The position numbers and the translations under genes are program-made. Shown in pieces: positions 32,810-41,132 of a DNA stretch of 45,095 bases. Source of the DNA: Rickettsiales bacterium (lineage in GTDB: Bacteria; Pseudomonadota; Alphaproteobacteria; UBA8366); assembly GCA_002724555.1 (NCBI GenBank), contig PBOZ01000103.1, positions 1 through 45,095 of the forward strand, read 5' to 3'. Each line of letters starts with the position of its first letter. Position 1 is the stretch's first letter. Below the pieces are notes generated by a model. It saw only the letters and a list, made by a program, of their open reading frames with translations. It searched no databases and was not told where the DNA came from.

Positions 32810-33262
32810 TCAATTTTTTGGCGCCCGCCGGATCATGTCCATGCATTCGTAGGTCATGACAACCTCATCATTTTGATTGTAGGTTGTGAAACCAAAGGTG
32901 ACGATACCTCTGTCCAATTTGGATTTGGACTCCCGTGCTGCCACAACCTCGACAACTGTCCGCAAAGTATCTCCTGCAAAGACTGGGCGGGGCCAACGAA
33001 CGTTATCGAGGCCTGGACCTCCAAGATTGTTTTCGCCCATCAGTCCAAGTTCAATCCAAAGCCGGTTTGCAAGACCAAGGGTCTGCAATCCACTTGAGAT
33101 AATTCTTCCGTGTATACCATGTTTCGAGGCTTCGTGATCCGTATGTATCGGCTGTGGGTCGTACTGCATCGAAAAGTCGACCATCTGACCTTCGGTCAAC
33201 GTAACTGCTCGGGTCTCATATGTGTCGCCAACCTTGAAGCCCTCAAAAAATCGCGCATGCAT
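32810..33262 (-). CDS. MaoC family (R)-specific enoyl-CoA hydratase-like protein
   Basis: A 150-residue single-hotdog protein. The hydratase-2 motif is recognisable as F-S-M-Q-Y-D-P-Q-P-I-H-T-D near 30-42, where Asp35 and His40 are the expected catalytic pair, and G-R-I-I-S-S-G-L-Q-T near 52 is the conserved helix. It would hydrate a trans-enoyl-CoA to the (R)-3-hydroxyacyl-CoA. It lies 24 bases after the dehydrogenase gene at 33287 on the same strand, so the two are probably co-transcribed. The length is normal for a dimeric MaoC protein. Confidence 0.9.
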   Translation of the reverse strand: MHARFFEGFKVGDTYETRAVTLTEGQMVDFSMQYDPQPIHTDHEASKHGIHGRIISSGLQTLGLANRLWIELGLMGENNLGGPGLDNVRWPRPVFAGDTLRTVVEVVAARESKSKLDRGIVTFGFTTYNQNDEVVMTYECMDMIRRAPKN

Positions 33263-33286
33263 AATTTTTTCTATGCTCCGTACTTC

Positions 33287-34366
33287 TTAAATCGCATCTG
33301 CAATAGCTTTGCCTAAGTCTTGGGTTGTTGCATTGCCGCCCATGTCTGGCGTCAGCGGTGCGTTCTTGTCAGAGAGCACGGTCTCAATCGCTTTGACAAT
33401 TGCATCGGCTGCTTGTTGTTCACCTAAATGCTCTAGCATCATCGCACCTGACCAAATTTGGCCGATCGGATTAGCAATTCCCTGTCCTGCAATGTCCGGT
33501 GCGGATCCGTGCACGGGTTCGAACATGGAGGGAAAATCTTTTTCAGGATTAATATTGGCACCTGGGGCGACGGCAATGGTGCCAGTAACTGCTGGACCAA
33601 GATCCGACAGGATATCGCCGAAGAGGTTTGAGCCAACTACTACATCGAACCAATCAGGGTGTTGCACAAAATGGGCTGTCAGAATGTCAATGTGGAATTG
33701 ATCTGTCTCTATATCCGGATACTCTTTTGAAACATCAGCAAACTTTTCGTCCCAATAGGGCATGGTATGTGATATGCCATTTGATTTTGTGGCCGAGGTC
33801 AGTTTTTTTCGTGGCCGCGTTTGGGCAAGGTCAAAGGCGTAACGCATGATCCGCTCGCAGCCTCGCTTTGTGAAAATATTTTCCTGCATGCACATTTCTA
33901 TGTCGGTGCCTTCGTACATACGCCCGCCAATATTGGAGTATTCCCCTTCATTATTTTCACGGACTACATACATATCGATATCGCCGGTATTATAGCCGTG
34001 AACCGGGGGTGTAATGCCGGGCAGCAGGCGCACCGGGCGCAGATTAACGTATTGTTGAAATTCGCGCCGGATCGGAATTAGCAGGCCCCAAAGCGAGATA
34101 TGATCAGGAACGCCCGGAAAGCCAACCGCGCCTAGAAAGATAGAATCGCAGTCGCGAAGCTGATCAAGCCCATCCTCGGGCATCATCCGACCGGTCTTGG
34201 CATAGGTCTCACAGTTCCAGTCGTAATGCTCAATGCCATAATTAAAGCCGTATTTTTTACCGACTGCCTCGAGTACGCGAAGTCCCTCGGGTACGACCTC
34301 ATTTCCGATTCCATCGCCTGGGATCACCGAGATGCCAAATTTCTTTTCATTGGCAGTTGTAGTCAT
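33287..34366 (-). CDS. Tartrate/D-malate/isopropylmalate-type dehydrogenase
   Basis: A 359-residue beta-hydroxyacid oxidative decarboxylase. Motifs are I-P-G-D-G-I-G-N-E-V near 14, R-R-E-F-Q-Q-Y-V-N-L-R-P-V-R near 98-111, V-R-E-N-N-E-G-E-Y-S-N-I-G-G near 132, and the metal-binding S-N-L-F-G-D-I-L-S-D near 240. The E-G-E-Y-S and N-L-R-P-V-R forms are typical of the tartrate dehydrogenase/D-malate dehydrogenase (TtuC/DmlA) branch rather than LeuB. It oxidises a 2-hydroxy-dicarboxylate with NAD and a divalent metal. AGGAGA precedes the ATG. It heads a two-gene unit with the MaoC hydratase. Confidence 0.9.
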   Translation of the reverse strand: MTTTANEKKFGISVIPGDGIGNEVVPEGLRVLEAVGKKYGFNYGIEHYDWNCETYAKTGRMMPEDGLDQLRDCDSIFLGAVGFPGVPDHISLWGLLIPIRREFQQYVNLRPVRLLPGITPPVHGYNTGDIDMYVVRENNEGEYSNIGGRMYEGTDIEMCMQENIFTKRGCERIMRYAFDLAQTRPRKKLTSATKSNGISHTMPYWDEKFADVSKEYPDIETDQFHIDILTAHFVQHPDWFDVVVGSNLFGDILSDLGPAVTGTIAVAPGANINPEKDFPSMFEPVHGSAPDIAGQGIANPIGQIWSGAMMLEHLGEQQAADAIVKAIETVLSDKNAPLTPDMGGNATTQDLGKAIADAI

Positions 34367-34621
34367 TTGATCGTTCTCCTGTAATCGCGTTTGGCAGAAA
34401 ATTAGGGGGTGAAACAGGACGAGGCAATACGTAGAGGAAGTAACAAGCCAACGAACTGATTAATCTTTATTTCAACATGTGAAGGTTTTGATGAAGATAC
34501 ATCCGAAATAACAGCCCAATTATTAGTGGGTTTTTGAGATTTAATAAAACTAGTGACGTTGCCAAGACGCCTGCTCTTAATACCTCCTTCATAAAGGAAC
34601 ATAATTGAAGGAAATTCGAAT

Positions 34622-35413
34622 ATGCCGGTTCTGTATGAGAAAAAGAACAATGTTGGTTGGATTACGTTAAGCCGGCCTGGGGCTCGAAATGCGTGGGGTC
34701 CAGACTATTACGAGGGCCTGGCGCAGTTTTTTGATGAAATGGAAGAGGATAACGAAATTCGTTGCGTCGTTATAACCGGGGATGACACCGCTGGGGCTTT
34801 CTCGGCTGGCGCCAACCTTAAAGACCCCAACACACATAAGACAGGGTCACCTTCGAAGTTTCTACGGGGGCTATCAAAAAAACGGGAAGTATCGCCCTTT
34901 GATATGTTCAACGATTTTCCGAAACCAGTGATTGCCGCTGTTAATGGATATGCGATTGGGATCGGATGCATTATCACTTTCTGCTGCGACTTGATCATTG
35001 CATCCGAGAAAGCTGAATGGCGATTGCCACAGATTGGCTTAGGAATTATCCCTGCCTATGGCGGCTCGGCCCGTTTAGCTCGTTGGGTTGGTAAGGGATT
35101 GGCGACACGCCTTGCGATGGGCTTTCCGATGCCTGGTGAAGAGGCCTACCGGATTGGTTTGGCCCAATGGCTAACGCCGCATGACCAGTTAATCGAGAAG
35201 GCAGCAGAGGTCGCGGATCATATCGTAAAGCTGCCACCACTCTCTGTCCGAATGGTAAAGGAATCAATCACGCATTCCCTCGATGTCCCAAATCTTAAGG
35301 ATGCATCGCTAGCGGATCTGTACCGCTTTGGCATGCTAGAGCTAACCCGAGACACTCAGGAGGCGCATAACGCGTGGCGGGAAAAGCGTGTGCCAGAGTT
35401 CACTGGGGAATAA
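34622..35413 (+). CDS. Enoyl-CoA hydratase/isomerase family protein
   Basis: A 263-residue crotonase-fold protein. The oxyanion-hole blocks are A-F-S-A-G-A-N-L-K near 60 and G-I-G-C-I-I-T-F-C-C-D near 115-127. Where classical hydratases carry Glu144 in Q-P-E-I, this protein has Gln in L-P-Q-I-G-L-G, and the Glu164 position (A-M-E-M) is A-T-R-L. Both hydratase glutamates therefore appear missing, and an isomerase, hydrolase or lyase activity of the superfamily is more likely than plain hydration. GAAGGAA precedes the ATG. It is convergent with the acyl-CoA dehydrogenase gene. Confidence 0.85.
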   Translation: MPVLYEKKNNVGWITLSRPGARNAWGPDYYEGLAQFFDEMEEDNEIRCVVITGDDTAGAFSAGANLKDPNTHKTGSPSKFLRGLSKKREVSPFDMFNDFPKPVIAAVNGYAIGIGCIITFCCDLIIASEKAEWRLPQIGLGIIPAYGGSARLARWVGKGLATRLAMGFPMPGEEAYRIGLAQWLTPHDQLIEKAAEVADHIVKLPPLSVRMVKESITHSLDVPNLKDASLADLYRFGMLELTRDTQEAHNAWREKRVPEFTGE

Positions 35414-35504
35414 TTTTTTGCACCCAAATTCTTTTGGAATTTCTGACTTGGTCGTCATGTCAAAACCGGGTCAATTGATATATCGATGGGCACTCATGCG
35501 AGTA

Positions 35505-36686
35505 TTATTTATTTGACCGCATGATGTTCCGGGCGATTGCCCAGCGGTGCACCTCTGATGGGCCGTCATAAATACGAAAAGCGCGAATGTCCTTATAGGT
35601 CCGCATCACCACGGTCTCGTTGGTAATACCCATACCCCCAAGAATTTGAACAGAGCGGTCAACGATACGGCCAGCGGCTTCGGAGCAAAACACTTTGGCC
35701 ATGCTGCTTTCATTTCCGCCACGTTCGCCTTGATCGAGTACCCAAGCCGTATGCCAAATACTCAGTCGGCTTTGGTGCAAATCTTGGAGGTTGTCGGCGA
35801 GTTGGAAGCTAACGCCTTCATGCTCACTGAGCGGTTTCCCGAACGCGTGCCGGTTGCGAGCGTAATCAACGGCGATGTCATGACAACGCCGTGCTGCGCC
35901 GAGCCAGCGCATGCAATGCGTCAAACGAGCTGGCGCCAATCGCACCTGCGCGTAGCGAAATCCTTTACCTGCTTCGCCGAGAATCGATTCTTTTGGCACG
36001 CGTACGTCGTTATAATCAACGATCGAATGGCCGCCCGATGTATTGCTATCCATTGTATCAAGTACACGGACGACTTCGCAGCCGTCGACATCCATATTAG
36101 CCATGAACATTGTGGCGCCGATGTCTTCACCGGATTTGTCGATGGTACGCGCCATAATGATTTGGAAAGCGGCTCCGTGGGCACCGGTAATCATCCATTT
36201 CCGGCCATTGATGACGTATCCGTCGTCGTCCTCGACTGCAGTGACTTTCATCATAGAGGGATCAGAACCAGCTCCTCCATCTGGCTCCGTCATCGAGAAG
36301 ACGGAGCGGACGTCAGCTGCGGCTAGAGGACGGAGGTACTTCTCTTTTTGCTCTTCGCTTCCGACAACTTCCAGCAAATGCATATTACCTTCGTCAGGGG
36401 CGGAAATGTTGAGCGCATAGGCTCCAAGTGGCGAATAGCCTGCCTCTTCGAAGACAATGGCCTTACCGATATGTGGCAGACCGAGACCACCCCATTCTTC
36501 ACCAATATGTGGTGTTAGCAATCCGGCGTCTTGACCGAGCGCTGCAACTTCTAGGCGCAATTCATCGGAAGGACCGTGTGGACCCTGGCGGGGGTCGTTT
36601 TCTAATGGGATTATTTTGTCCCGGATAAAGGCCCGAGTGCGGTCCTGAAACTCCTGCAATTCATCGGTCAGGCTGAAATCAATCAT
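35505..36686 (-). CDS. Acyl-CoA dehydrogenase
   Basis: A 393-residue flavoprotein that oxidises an acyl-CoA to the 2-enoyl-CoA and passes electrons to ETF. Blocks are S-M-T-E-P-D-G-G-A-G-S-D-P near 130-142, the W-M-I-T-G-A-H-G-A near 170, R-H-A-F-G-K-P-L-S near 285, and Q-I-L-G-G-M-G-I-T-N-E near 355, where the expected catalytic Glu region and the flavin-binding loop lie. The ATG at 36686 is chosen over 36731 because it gives the standard opening M-I-D-F-S-L-T-D-E-L. Divergent from the SDR gene at 36812. Confidence 0.93.
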   Translation of the reverse strand: MIDFSLTDELQEFQDRTRAFIRDKIIPLENDPRQGPHGPSDELRLEVAALGQDAGLLTPHIGEEWGGLGLPHIGKAIVFEEAGYSPLGAYALNISAPDEGNMHLLEVVGSEEQKEKYLRPLAAADVRSVFSMTEPDGGAGSDPSMMKVTAVEDDDGYVINGRKWMITGAHGAAFQIIMARTIDKSGEDIGATMFMANMDVDGCEVVRVLDTMDSNTSGGHSIVDYNDVRVPKESILGEAGKGFRYAQVRLAPARLTHCMRWLGAARRCHDIAVDYARNRHAFGKPLSEHEGVSFQLADNLQDLHQSRLSIWHTAWVLDQGERGGNESSMAKVFCSEAAGRIVDRSVQILGGMGITNETVVMRTYKDIRAFRIYDGPSEVHRWAIARNIMRSNK

Positions 36687-36811
36687 GGTATTGTCTCGGA
36701 ATGTGATGGTTAAGCGGGACGAGAATAGCAACTAGCATTGGATCCGGAAATGGCCAGTGACAATTCGCCGCCTACTTACTTGCGGGAACTAATATCTAAA
36801 GGACTAAAACA

Positions 36812-37582
36812 ATGCTCGATCCGCAACCACTAAAAGGTCGCACCGCCATCGTTACCGGCTCTGGCCAGAATATCGGCGAAGCCATCGTTAAACTTTTTGC
36901 TAACGCCGGTGCAAATGTGTTCGTTAACGGTGGGTCGTCGCAGGAAAAGGTCGACAAGGTTGTCGGTGATATTAGGGCTGACGGCGGTAATGCGATTGGC
37001 GTGATGGCGGATGTTGGTGATGCGGACGCTGTTGCGGCAATGGTCAATCAAGCGGCAAAGACCTTTGGGACGGTCGACATTGCAATCTCAAACGTTTCGA
37101 TCCGCAAGAAACAGCCGGTCGAGGATATCTCGGTGAAGGAGTGGCAGGAAACGATCAACACCAACCTAAACTCGGCCTTCTATCTCGCACGCTGCGTGGT
37201 GCCGCTCATGAAAAAGGAGGGCTGGGGCCGGATCATCCACATCTCTGGCGTTGACGGATTTACCGCGCATGTTCCGACCCGAACCCACAACATTACTTGT
37301 AAGGCGGGTGTTCATGCGTTTGCTAAAGCATTGGCTCTAGAGCTTGGACCTAGTGGTATTACCGCCAACACGGTCTCCCCTGGCGCAATTGATACATCTC
37401 GAGATTGGAGCCAGTACGATGACCCCGAGGTATGGCGTAAAGCCCGAATTGAAGCAATTCCGGTCAAACGTATTGGCACCGTCGACGACATTGCCAATGC
37501 TTGCCTTTATCTAGCAGGAGAGACAGGTGGTTTTATTACCGGTGAAGTTCTTCATGTAAATGGAGGGCAATTCCGATTCTAG
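36812..37582 (+). CDS. SDR family oxidoreductase lacking the usual catalytic Tyr
   Basis: A 256-residue classical-length short-chain dehydrogenase. The nucleotide motif T-G-S-G-Q-N-I-G-E near 16-24 and the C-terminal T-G-E-V-L-H-V-N-G-G-Q are intact. The active site is unusual: where Y-x-x-x-K is expected the sequence reads H-N-I-T-C-K, so the Tyr position is Asn160 (or His159) with Lys164 kept. The preceding Ser block is H-I-S-G-V-D, with only one Ser, one position early. The coding frame is clean, so this is not obviously a decayed gene. It could be a non-classical reductase or a binding protein. AAAGGA lies upstream of the ATG. Confidence 0.88.
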   Translation: MLDPQPLKGRTAIVTGSGQNIGEAIVKLFANAGANVFVNGGSSQEKVDKVVGDIRADGGNAIGVMADVGDADAVAAMVNQAAKTFGTVDIAISNVSIRKKQPVEDISVKEWQETINTNLNSAFYLARCVVPLMKKEGWGRIIHISGVDGFTAHVPTRTHNITCKAGVHAFAKALALELGPSGITANTVSPGAIDTSRDWSQYDDPEVWRKARIEAIPVKRIGTVDDIANACLYLAGETGGFITGEVLHVNGGQFRF

Positions 37583-37713
37583 CCTGGTATTTTGGGGCTG
37601 CAAAGTGCTTTTAGACTTAGCTAGTTTGATTGTTTGCGGTCAAAACTAATTCGCGGCGTTTCGGTCGGTAATCAGAATAAATTTATCCCTATCCCAAGAT
37701 ATTGGCTTTGCCG

Positions 37714-37730
37714 TATCTGTCTGACAGATA
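37714..37730. repeat. 17-base perfect palindrome
   Basis: TATCTGTC-T-GACAGATA is an exact inverted repeat with eight-base arms and one central base, in the 268-base gap between the ends of the SDR and double CoA-transferase genes. A weaker ATACC/GGGTAT hairpin lies at 37765-37780. The 17-base size suits a dimeric regulator, but the site lies downstream of two convergent genes, so a role in transcript ending is as likely. Confidence 0.45.
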
Positions 37731-37850
37731 AATAACTTATACAGGTAGATCAGTGGTTTGCCGGATACCGGTTCGGGTATTGGGTTTTCAGAAAAGATCC
37801 AAACACTGCTTGCTGGATCCCACTTTTTGTATCAGTTGGCACTCATAGAC

Positions 37851-39914
37851 CTATTCTGCGGCCTTTCCGCGGGGGATACCGAACTTGGTCAATACGTCCG
37901 ACGTTGGTTTTTCTGGTCGGTTAATCGGGCGCTGTACACGCGGTGGTGTCTTCGAAAGTTTCATCGGTGAGCCAAGTAGCGGCCACGGCCCGGTCTCCCA
38001 TTCCCCATCGACAATTAGCCCGCGCGCCAATGTTTGCGGGTGGATTGCCGCTTCGCTGACATTAAGGATCGGTGCCAATTTGATACCTTTGGGTGTGAGC
38101 CCGGCAAACAAGGCGGCCCGTGTCTTCAATTTCGCTTCGATGCCGTTTGCGTCGGTGGGATTTTCCATCCAGACATAACCATCGCTGCACTCGACTGCTG
38201 CACCATTCGGGCCGCGTTCTTCTGATGGGATGTTCCAGGTAGTCTCCGTCACCCAAGAGGTTACATCTTGCATTGAGATATCGTAGTTCATGCCTTTTCC
38301 TGTGCGCTCGCGCAGTTCTAGGCCGGCGATGACGGATAGCATGGCGAGTTGACCTCCGGTAATGTCGGAGTAGGAAATACCAGTGGACAGCGGCACGCCG
38401 CCATCGCGAGTAAGGTCCATGATGCCAGAGCCGCCTTGCACAATCGTATCCACGGCCGGACGGCCCTCATAAGCACTATCGCTTCCAAAACCAGATATGC
38501 CAACACAGACCATGCGTGGATTAAATTGCTGTACGTCCTTCCAACCGAAACCAAGTCGGTCGAGCGATCCCGGTTTCATGTTCTGAACAATTACGTCGGC
38601 AGAAGCGATGAGATCACGGACGATACTCCATCCCTCTTCGTTCCGCATATCGACAGCGAGTGCATGTTTATCCGCATTAGAGTACATGAAGTAGTAGCCA
38701 ATTCCGTCCCGCGCTGGGTTCCACTGACGGGCAATATCGCCGGTCACGGGTTCGATTTTTATGACTTCGGCGCCGAGAGTAGCGAGATGGCGGGCGCAAA
38801 GGGGCGCTGTTGTGAACTGTCCAAACTCGATGACCCGAATACCATCGAGTGGCAGCATGGGACCACTATTACCAACCGAAGCGCCGTTACTCTTCGGTAT
38901 CTCTCCACTGTCGCTAGGTTTCACCGTGTCTGCTACTTCAGATGACCAGGCGTCATTGGTTAAGAACGGTGTTTTGGCGAGGAAATTATGCGCACCATTC
39001 TTGGCCCGGATGATGCTTTTGCGGTGGACCAGGTTGGCTTCGGTCGGCAAGTCGTCAATGACCGTGATTGGTCCACTTGCAATGCCGGCGTTCGAAAGGG
39101 CTGTCATACACTCGGCGACCGTATGCAAACTCGTCCAGCAAGTGATCGCCTCTTCAATCATGTCGCGGTTTGCAACCCGGTCATTATTCTCGAGGATCGT
39201 CTCGGGAATGTCGGGGCGCCCAATAATTCCGCAAAGAATTGAGAAATGATCATTCGAAACCGTACAGATTAGAACATCGCCGTCGCTAGTTGAAAAACTA
39301 TTCCAGGGCACGACAAGCGGGTGCCGGTTACCTTCGCGAACCGGCACTTTTCCAACGTGATGCGCCGGTAAATATGTCGGGAGGGAATTAATTCCGCAAT
39401 CGAAGAGTGAGATGTCGGCTGATTGGTTGGGTCCACCGAGACGTCGAACCCGTAACGCTGCCACTGCCGCGGCTGCGCCATAAATCGCCGTTTCGTATTC
39501 GAGGATCGGTGCGCCGGCAGCGAAAGGGCCGCCGCCCTCCTGGCCATTGGTGTCGGCAATGCCGGTTAACGACTGAATCAGCGCGTCGGAATAGGGTTTT
39601 CCGGCCAGTGGCCCCGTGTGCCCAAAGGCAGTAAGATCAATGTGGATGGCATTTGGGTATTCACTTTTGTCGCCGTCGACATCGCTGGATGTAATAATGA
39701 CGTCTGCCGCATCAATGGCGGCTTGCCGCCGACTGAGGTCCACTGGTGCCTTACCTAGCGCAAACGTGGCCCGATGGGCCCATTTATCGCCAGGTAGACC
39801 CGCACCTTCGACGTATAGAACTGTGGCACAAAGTTGCGCTAAGAGTGTGCCGCACGCTCCCGCAGCATAACGGCCGCCGAGTTCGGCTACGGTAATTCCA
39901 TCAAGTGGACGCAT
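37851..39914 (-). CDS. Double-domain CaiB/BaiF CoA-transferase (tandem fusion)
   Basis: A 687-residue protein with two CaiB/BaiF domains, about 1-330 and 355-687, joined by a flexible linker (S-D-S-G-E-I-P-K-S-N-G near 334). The second domain is nearly complete (G-A-E-V-I-K-I-E-P-V-T-G-D near 381, R-T-G-K-G near 538), and its catalytic Asp is Asp517 in G-I-S-Y-S-D. In the first domain the equivalent place reads G-A-P-I-L-E-Y, with Glu139, and the canonical CoA-binding blocks are shortened. Family III enzymes are normally interlocked homodimers. Here one chain may form a pseudo-dimer with a single working site. AAGGA precedes the ATG. It is the last gene of an operon with an SDR and an acyl-CoA dehydrogenase. 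Confidence 0.9.
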   Translation of the reverse strand: MRPLDGITVAELGGRYAAGACGTLLAQLCATVLYVEGAGLPGDKWAHRATFALGKAPVDLSRRQAAIDAADVIITSSDVDGDKSEYPNAIHIDLTAFGHTGPLAGKPYSDALIQSLTGIADTNGQEGGGPFAAGAPILEYETAIYGAAAAVAALRVRRLGGPNQSADISLFDCGINSLPTYLPAHHVGKVPVREGNRHPLVVPWNSFSTSDGDVLICTVSNDHFSILCGIIGRPDIPETILENNDRVANRDMIEEAITCWTSLHTVAECMTALSNAGIASGPITVIDDLPTEANLVHRKSIIRAKNGAHNFLAKTPFLTNDAWSSEVADTVKPSDSGEIPKSNGASVGNSGPMLPLDGIRVIEFGQFTTAPLCARHLATLGAEVIKIEPVTGDIARQWNPARDGIGYYFMYSNADKHALAVDMRNEEGWSIVRDLIASADVIVQNMKPGSLDRLGFGWKDVQQFNPRMVCVGISGFGSDSAYEGRPAVDTIVQGGSGIMDLTRDGGVPLSTGISYSDITGGQLAMLSVIAGLELRERTGKGMNYDISMQDVTSWVTETTWNIPSEERGPNGAAVECSDGYVWMENPTDANGIEAKLKTRAALFAGLTPKGIKLAPILNVSEAAIHPQTLARGLIVDGEWETGPWPLLGSPMKLSKTPPRVQRPINRPEKPTSDVLTKFGIPRGKAAE

Positions 39915-39927
39915 CGTCTAATCCTTA

Positions 39928-41079
39928 TTATCGGAATGCCGCCATGCCGGTCAGTTCTCTACCTTGAATTAGGGTTAAAATTTCATTCGTTGCATCCGGT
40001 ATAGGCAGCATTCGGACGTCACGATAAAGCTGCTCCAGTCCTGTTTCTTCGGCTATACCCATGGCACCGTGCACATGCATTGCCATTGAAACTGCTTGTT
40101 CGCAAGCCGTTGTGGCATAGCGTTTCGCCATCGCAGATATGCCATTCGTATGATCGCCTTTATCCAGAGCATCGAGCGCATAGTAGCAAAGAAGACGGCT
40201 GGTTACGACGTTTGTTTCGATATCGGCAAGCAGTTTTTGTACAAGTTGATGTCCACCGATGGCTTTCCCGAATTGTGTGCGTTCTCCGGCATAGACGGTA
40301 GCTTTCTCGAGCGCCTTTTGCGCAAGGTGTGTGGCTGCAAGACCGCAGAGCGGTCGGTTCCCATTCCAGGTAATGGTCAGCAGACGCGCAGCATCGCCGG
40401 CAGAGCCAAAAGTATTGACCGCAGGCACCCGGCAGTTTTCAAAGACGATCTCCGATAGATGCCCCATTTTCAGGCCCATCGTATCAATCTCAGTCACGTC
40501 CATGTTTGGATTATCGGTCTCAACGACAACGCGGCGCAGATTGGCACCCCGGTCGTCCGATCCGTCTGCACAGGTTACGTTGATGATATCGGCAATGCTG
40601 GCATTGCTACACCACATCTTGCGGCCATTAATTACCAATTCATTACCGTCTTCTACGACACGCGTTACAACTTCGCGAGGGTTCGAGCCGACCCCTGGTT
40701 CCGTCGTGGCAGTCCCCGTAATCTTCTTCCCTTCAAAGAGGTCGGGCAGGAACATCTCTTTTTGCTCCTCTGTTGCCTCGGCGAAGATACGCGCAATGGT
40801 GCATTCGTGCCCCATTACCCCAATAGCGAGGAACGGTGGCAGTTGCTCATAAATAAGACCGTAGTTGAGCATCGACATACCTGACCCCCCGTCTTTCTCT
40901 GACAGGCGTGGCGCCATTAATCCCATATTTTTGAGGTGGGAAAATATCTCTAGCATCGCTGCTTTGGGCAACGATTGGTTTGGGTTATGCTTGTCCAAGA
41001 TTGGCTGAACGTCGCGCTCCATCATACTTCGAGCGGAATCTTGGATCAGCTTTTGCTCGGTTGATAGTTCAAATTCCAT
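39928..41079 (-). CDS. Acyl-CoA dehydrogenase
   Basis: A 383-residue flavoprotein dehydrogenase. Blocks are T-A-T-T-E-P-G-V-G-S-N-P near 118-129 (substrate and flavin contact), N-G-R-K-M-W near 145, E-R-T-Q-F-G-K-A-I-G near 265, and H-G-A-M-G-I-A-E-E-T-G-L-E-Q-L-Y-R-D-V-R near the end. The T-E-P-G-V-G-S-N-P form and the overall shape match medium/long-chain and branched-acyl members. It follows the SDR gene by 53 bases and precedes the double CoA-transferase by 13, so the three form one operon. The substrate is presumably the CoA thioester made by that transferase. Confidence 0.93.
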   Translation of the reverse strand: MEFELSTEQKLIQDSARSMMERDVQPILDKHNPNQSLPKAAMLEIFSHLKNMGLMAPRLSEKDGGSGMSMLNYGLIYEQLPPFLAIGVMGHECTIARIFAEATEEQKEMFLPDLFEGKKITGTATTEPGVGSNPREVVTRVVEDGNELVINGRKMWCSNASIADIINVTCADGSDDRGANLRRVVVETDNPNMDVTEIDTMGLKMGHLSEIVFENCRVPAVNTFGSAGDAARLLTITWNGNRPLCGLAATHLAQKALEKATVYAGERTQFGKAIGGHQLVQKLLADIETNVVTSRLLCYYALDALDKGDHTNGISAMAKRYATTACEQAVSMAMHVHGAMGIAEETGLEQLYRDVRMLPIPDATNEILTLIQGRELTGMAAFR

Positions 41080-41132
41080 CTTCGTTCTTTCGTGTTCGGT
41101 GCGTGTCTGATTTTAGTGCGGCGCATGGACTT

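Noticed and set aside
35426-35442. AAATTC/GAATTT inverted repeat between convergent genes as a bidirectional terminator
   Set aside because: It is short and AT-only, alternative pairings are equally good, and no T tract follows in either direction.
35646-36326. 226-aa plus-strand frame opposite the acyl-CoA dehydrogenase gene
   Set aside because: It is a shadow of the dehydrogenase; no domain, no start signal.
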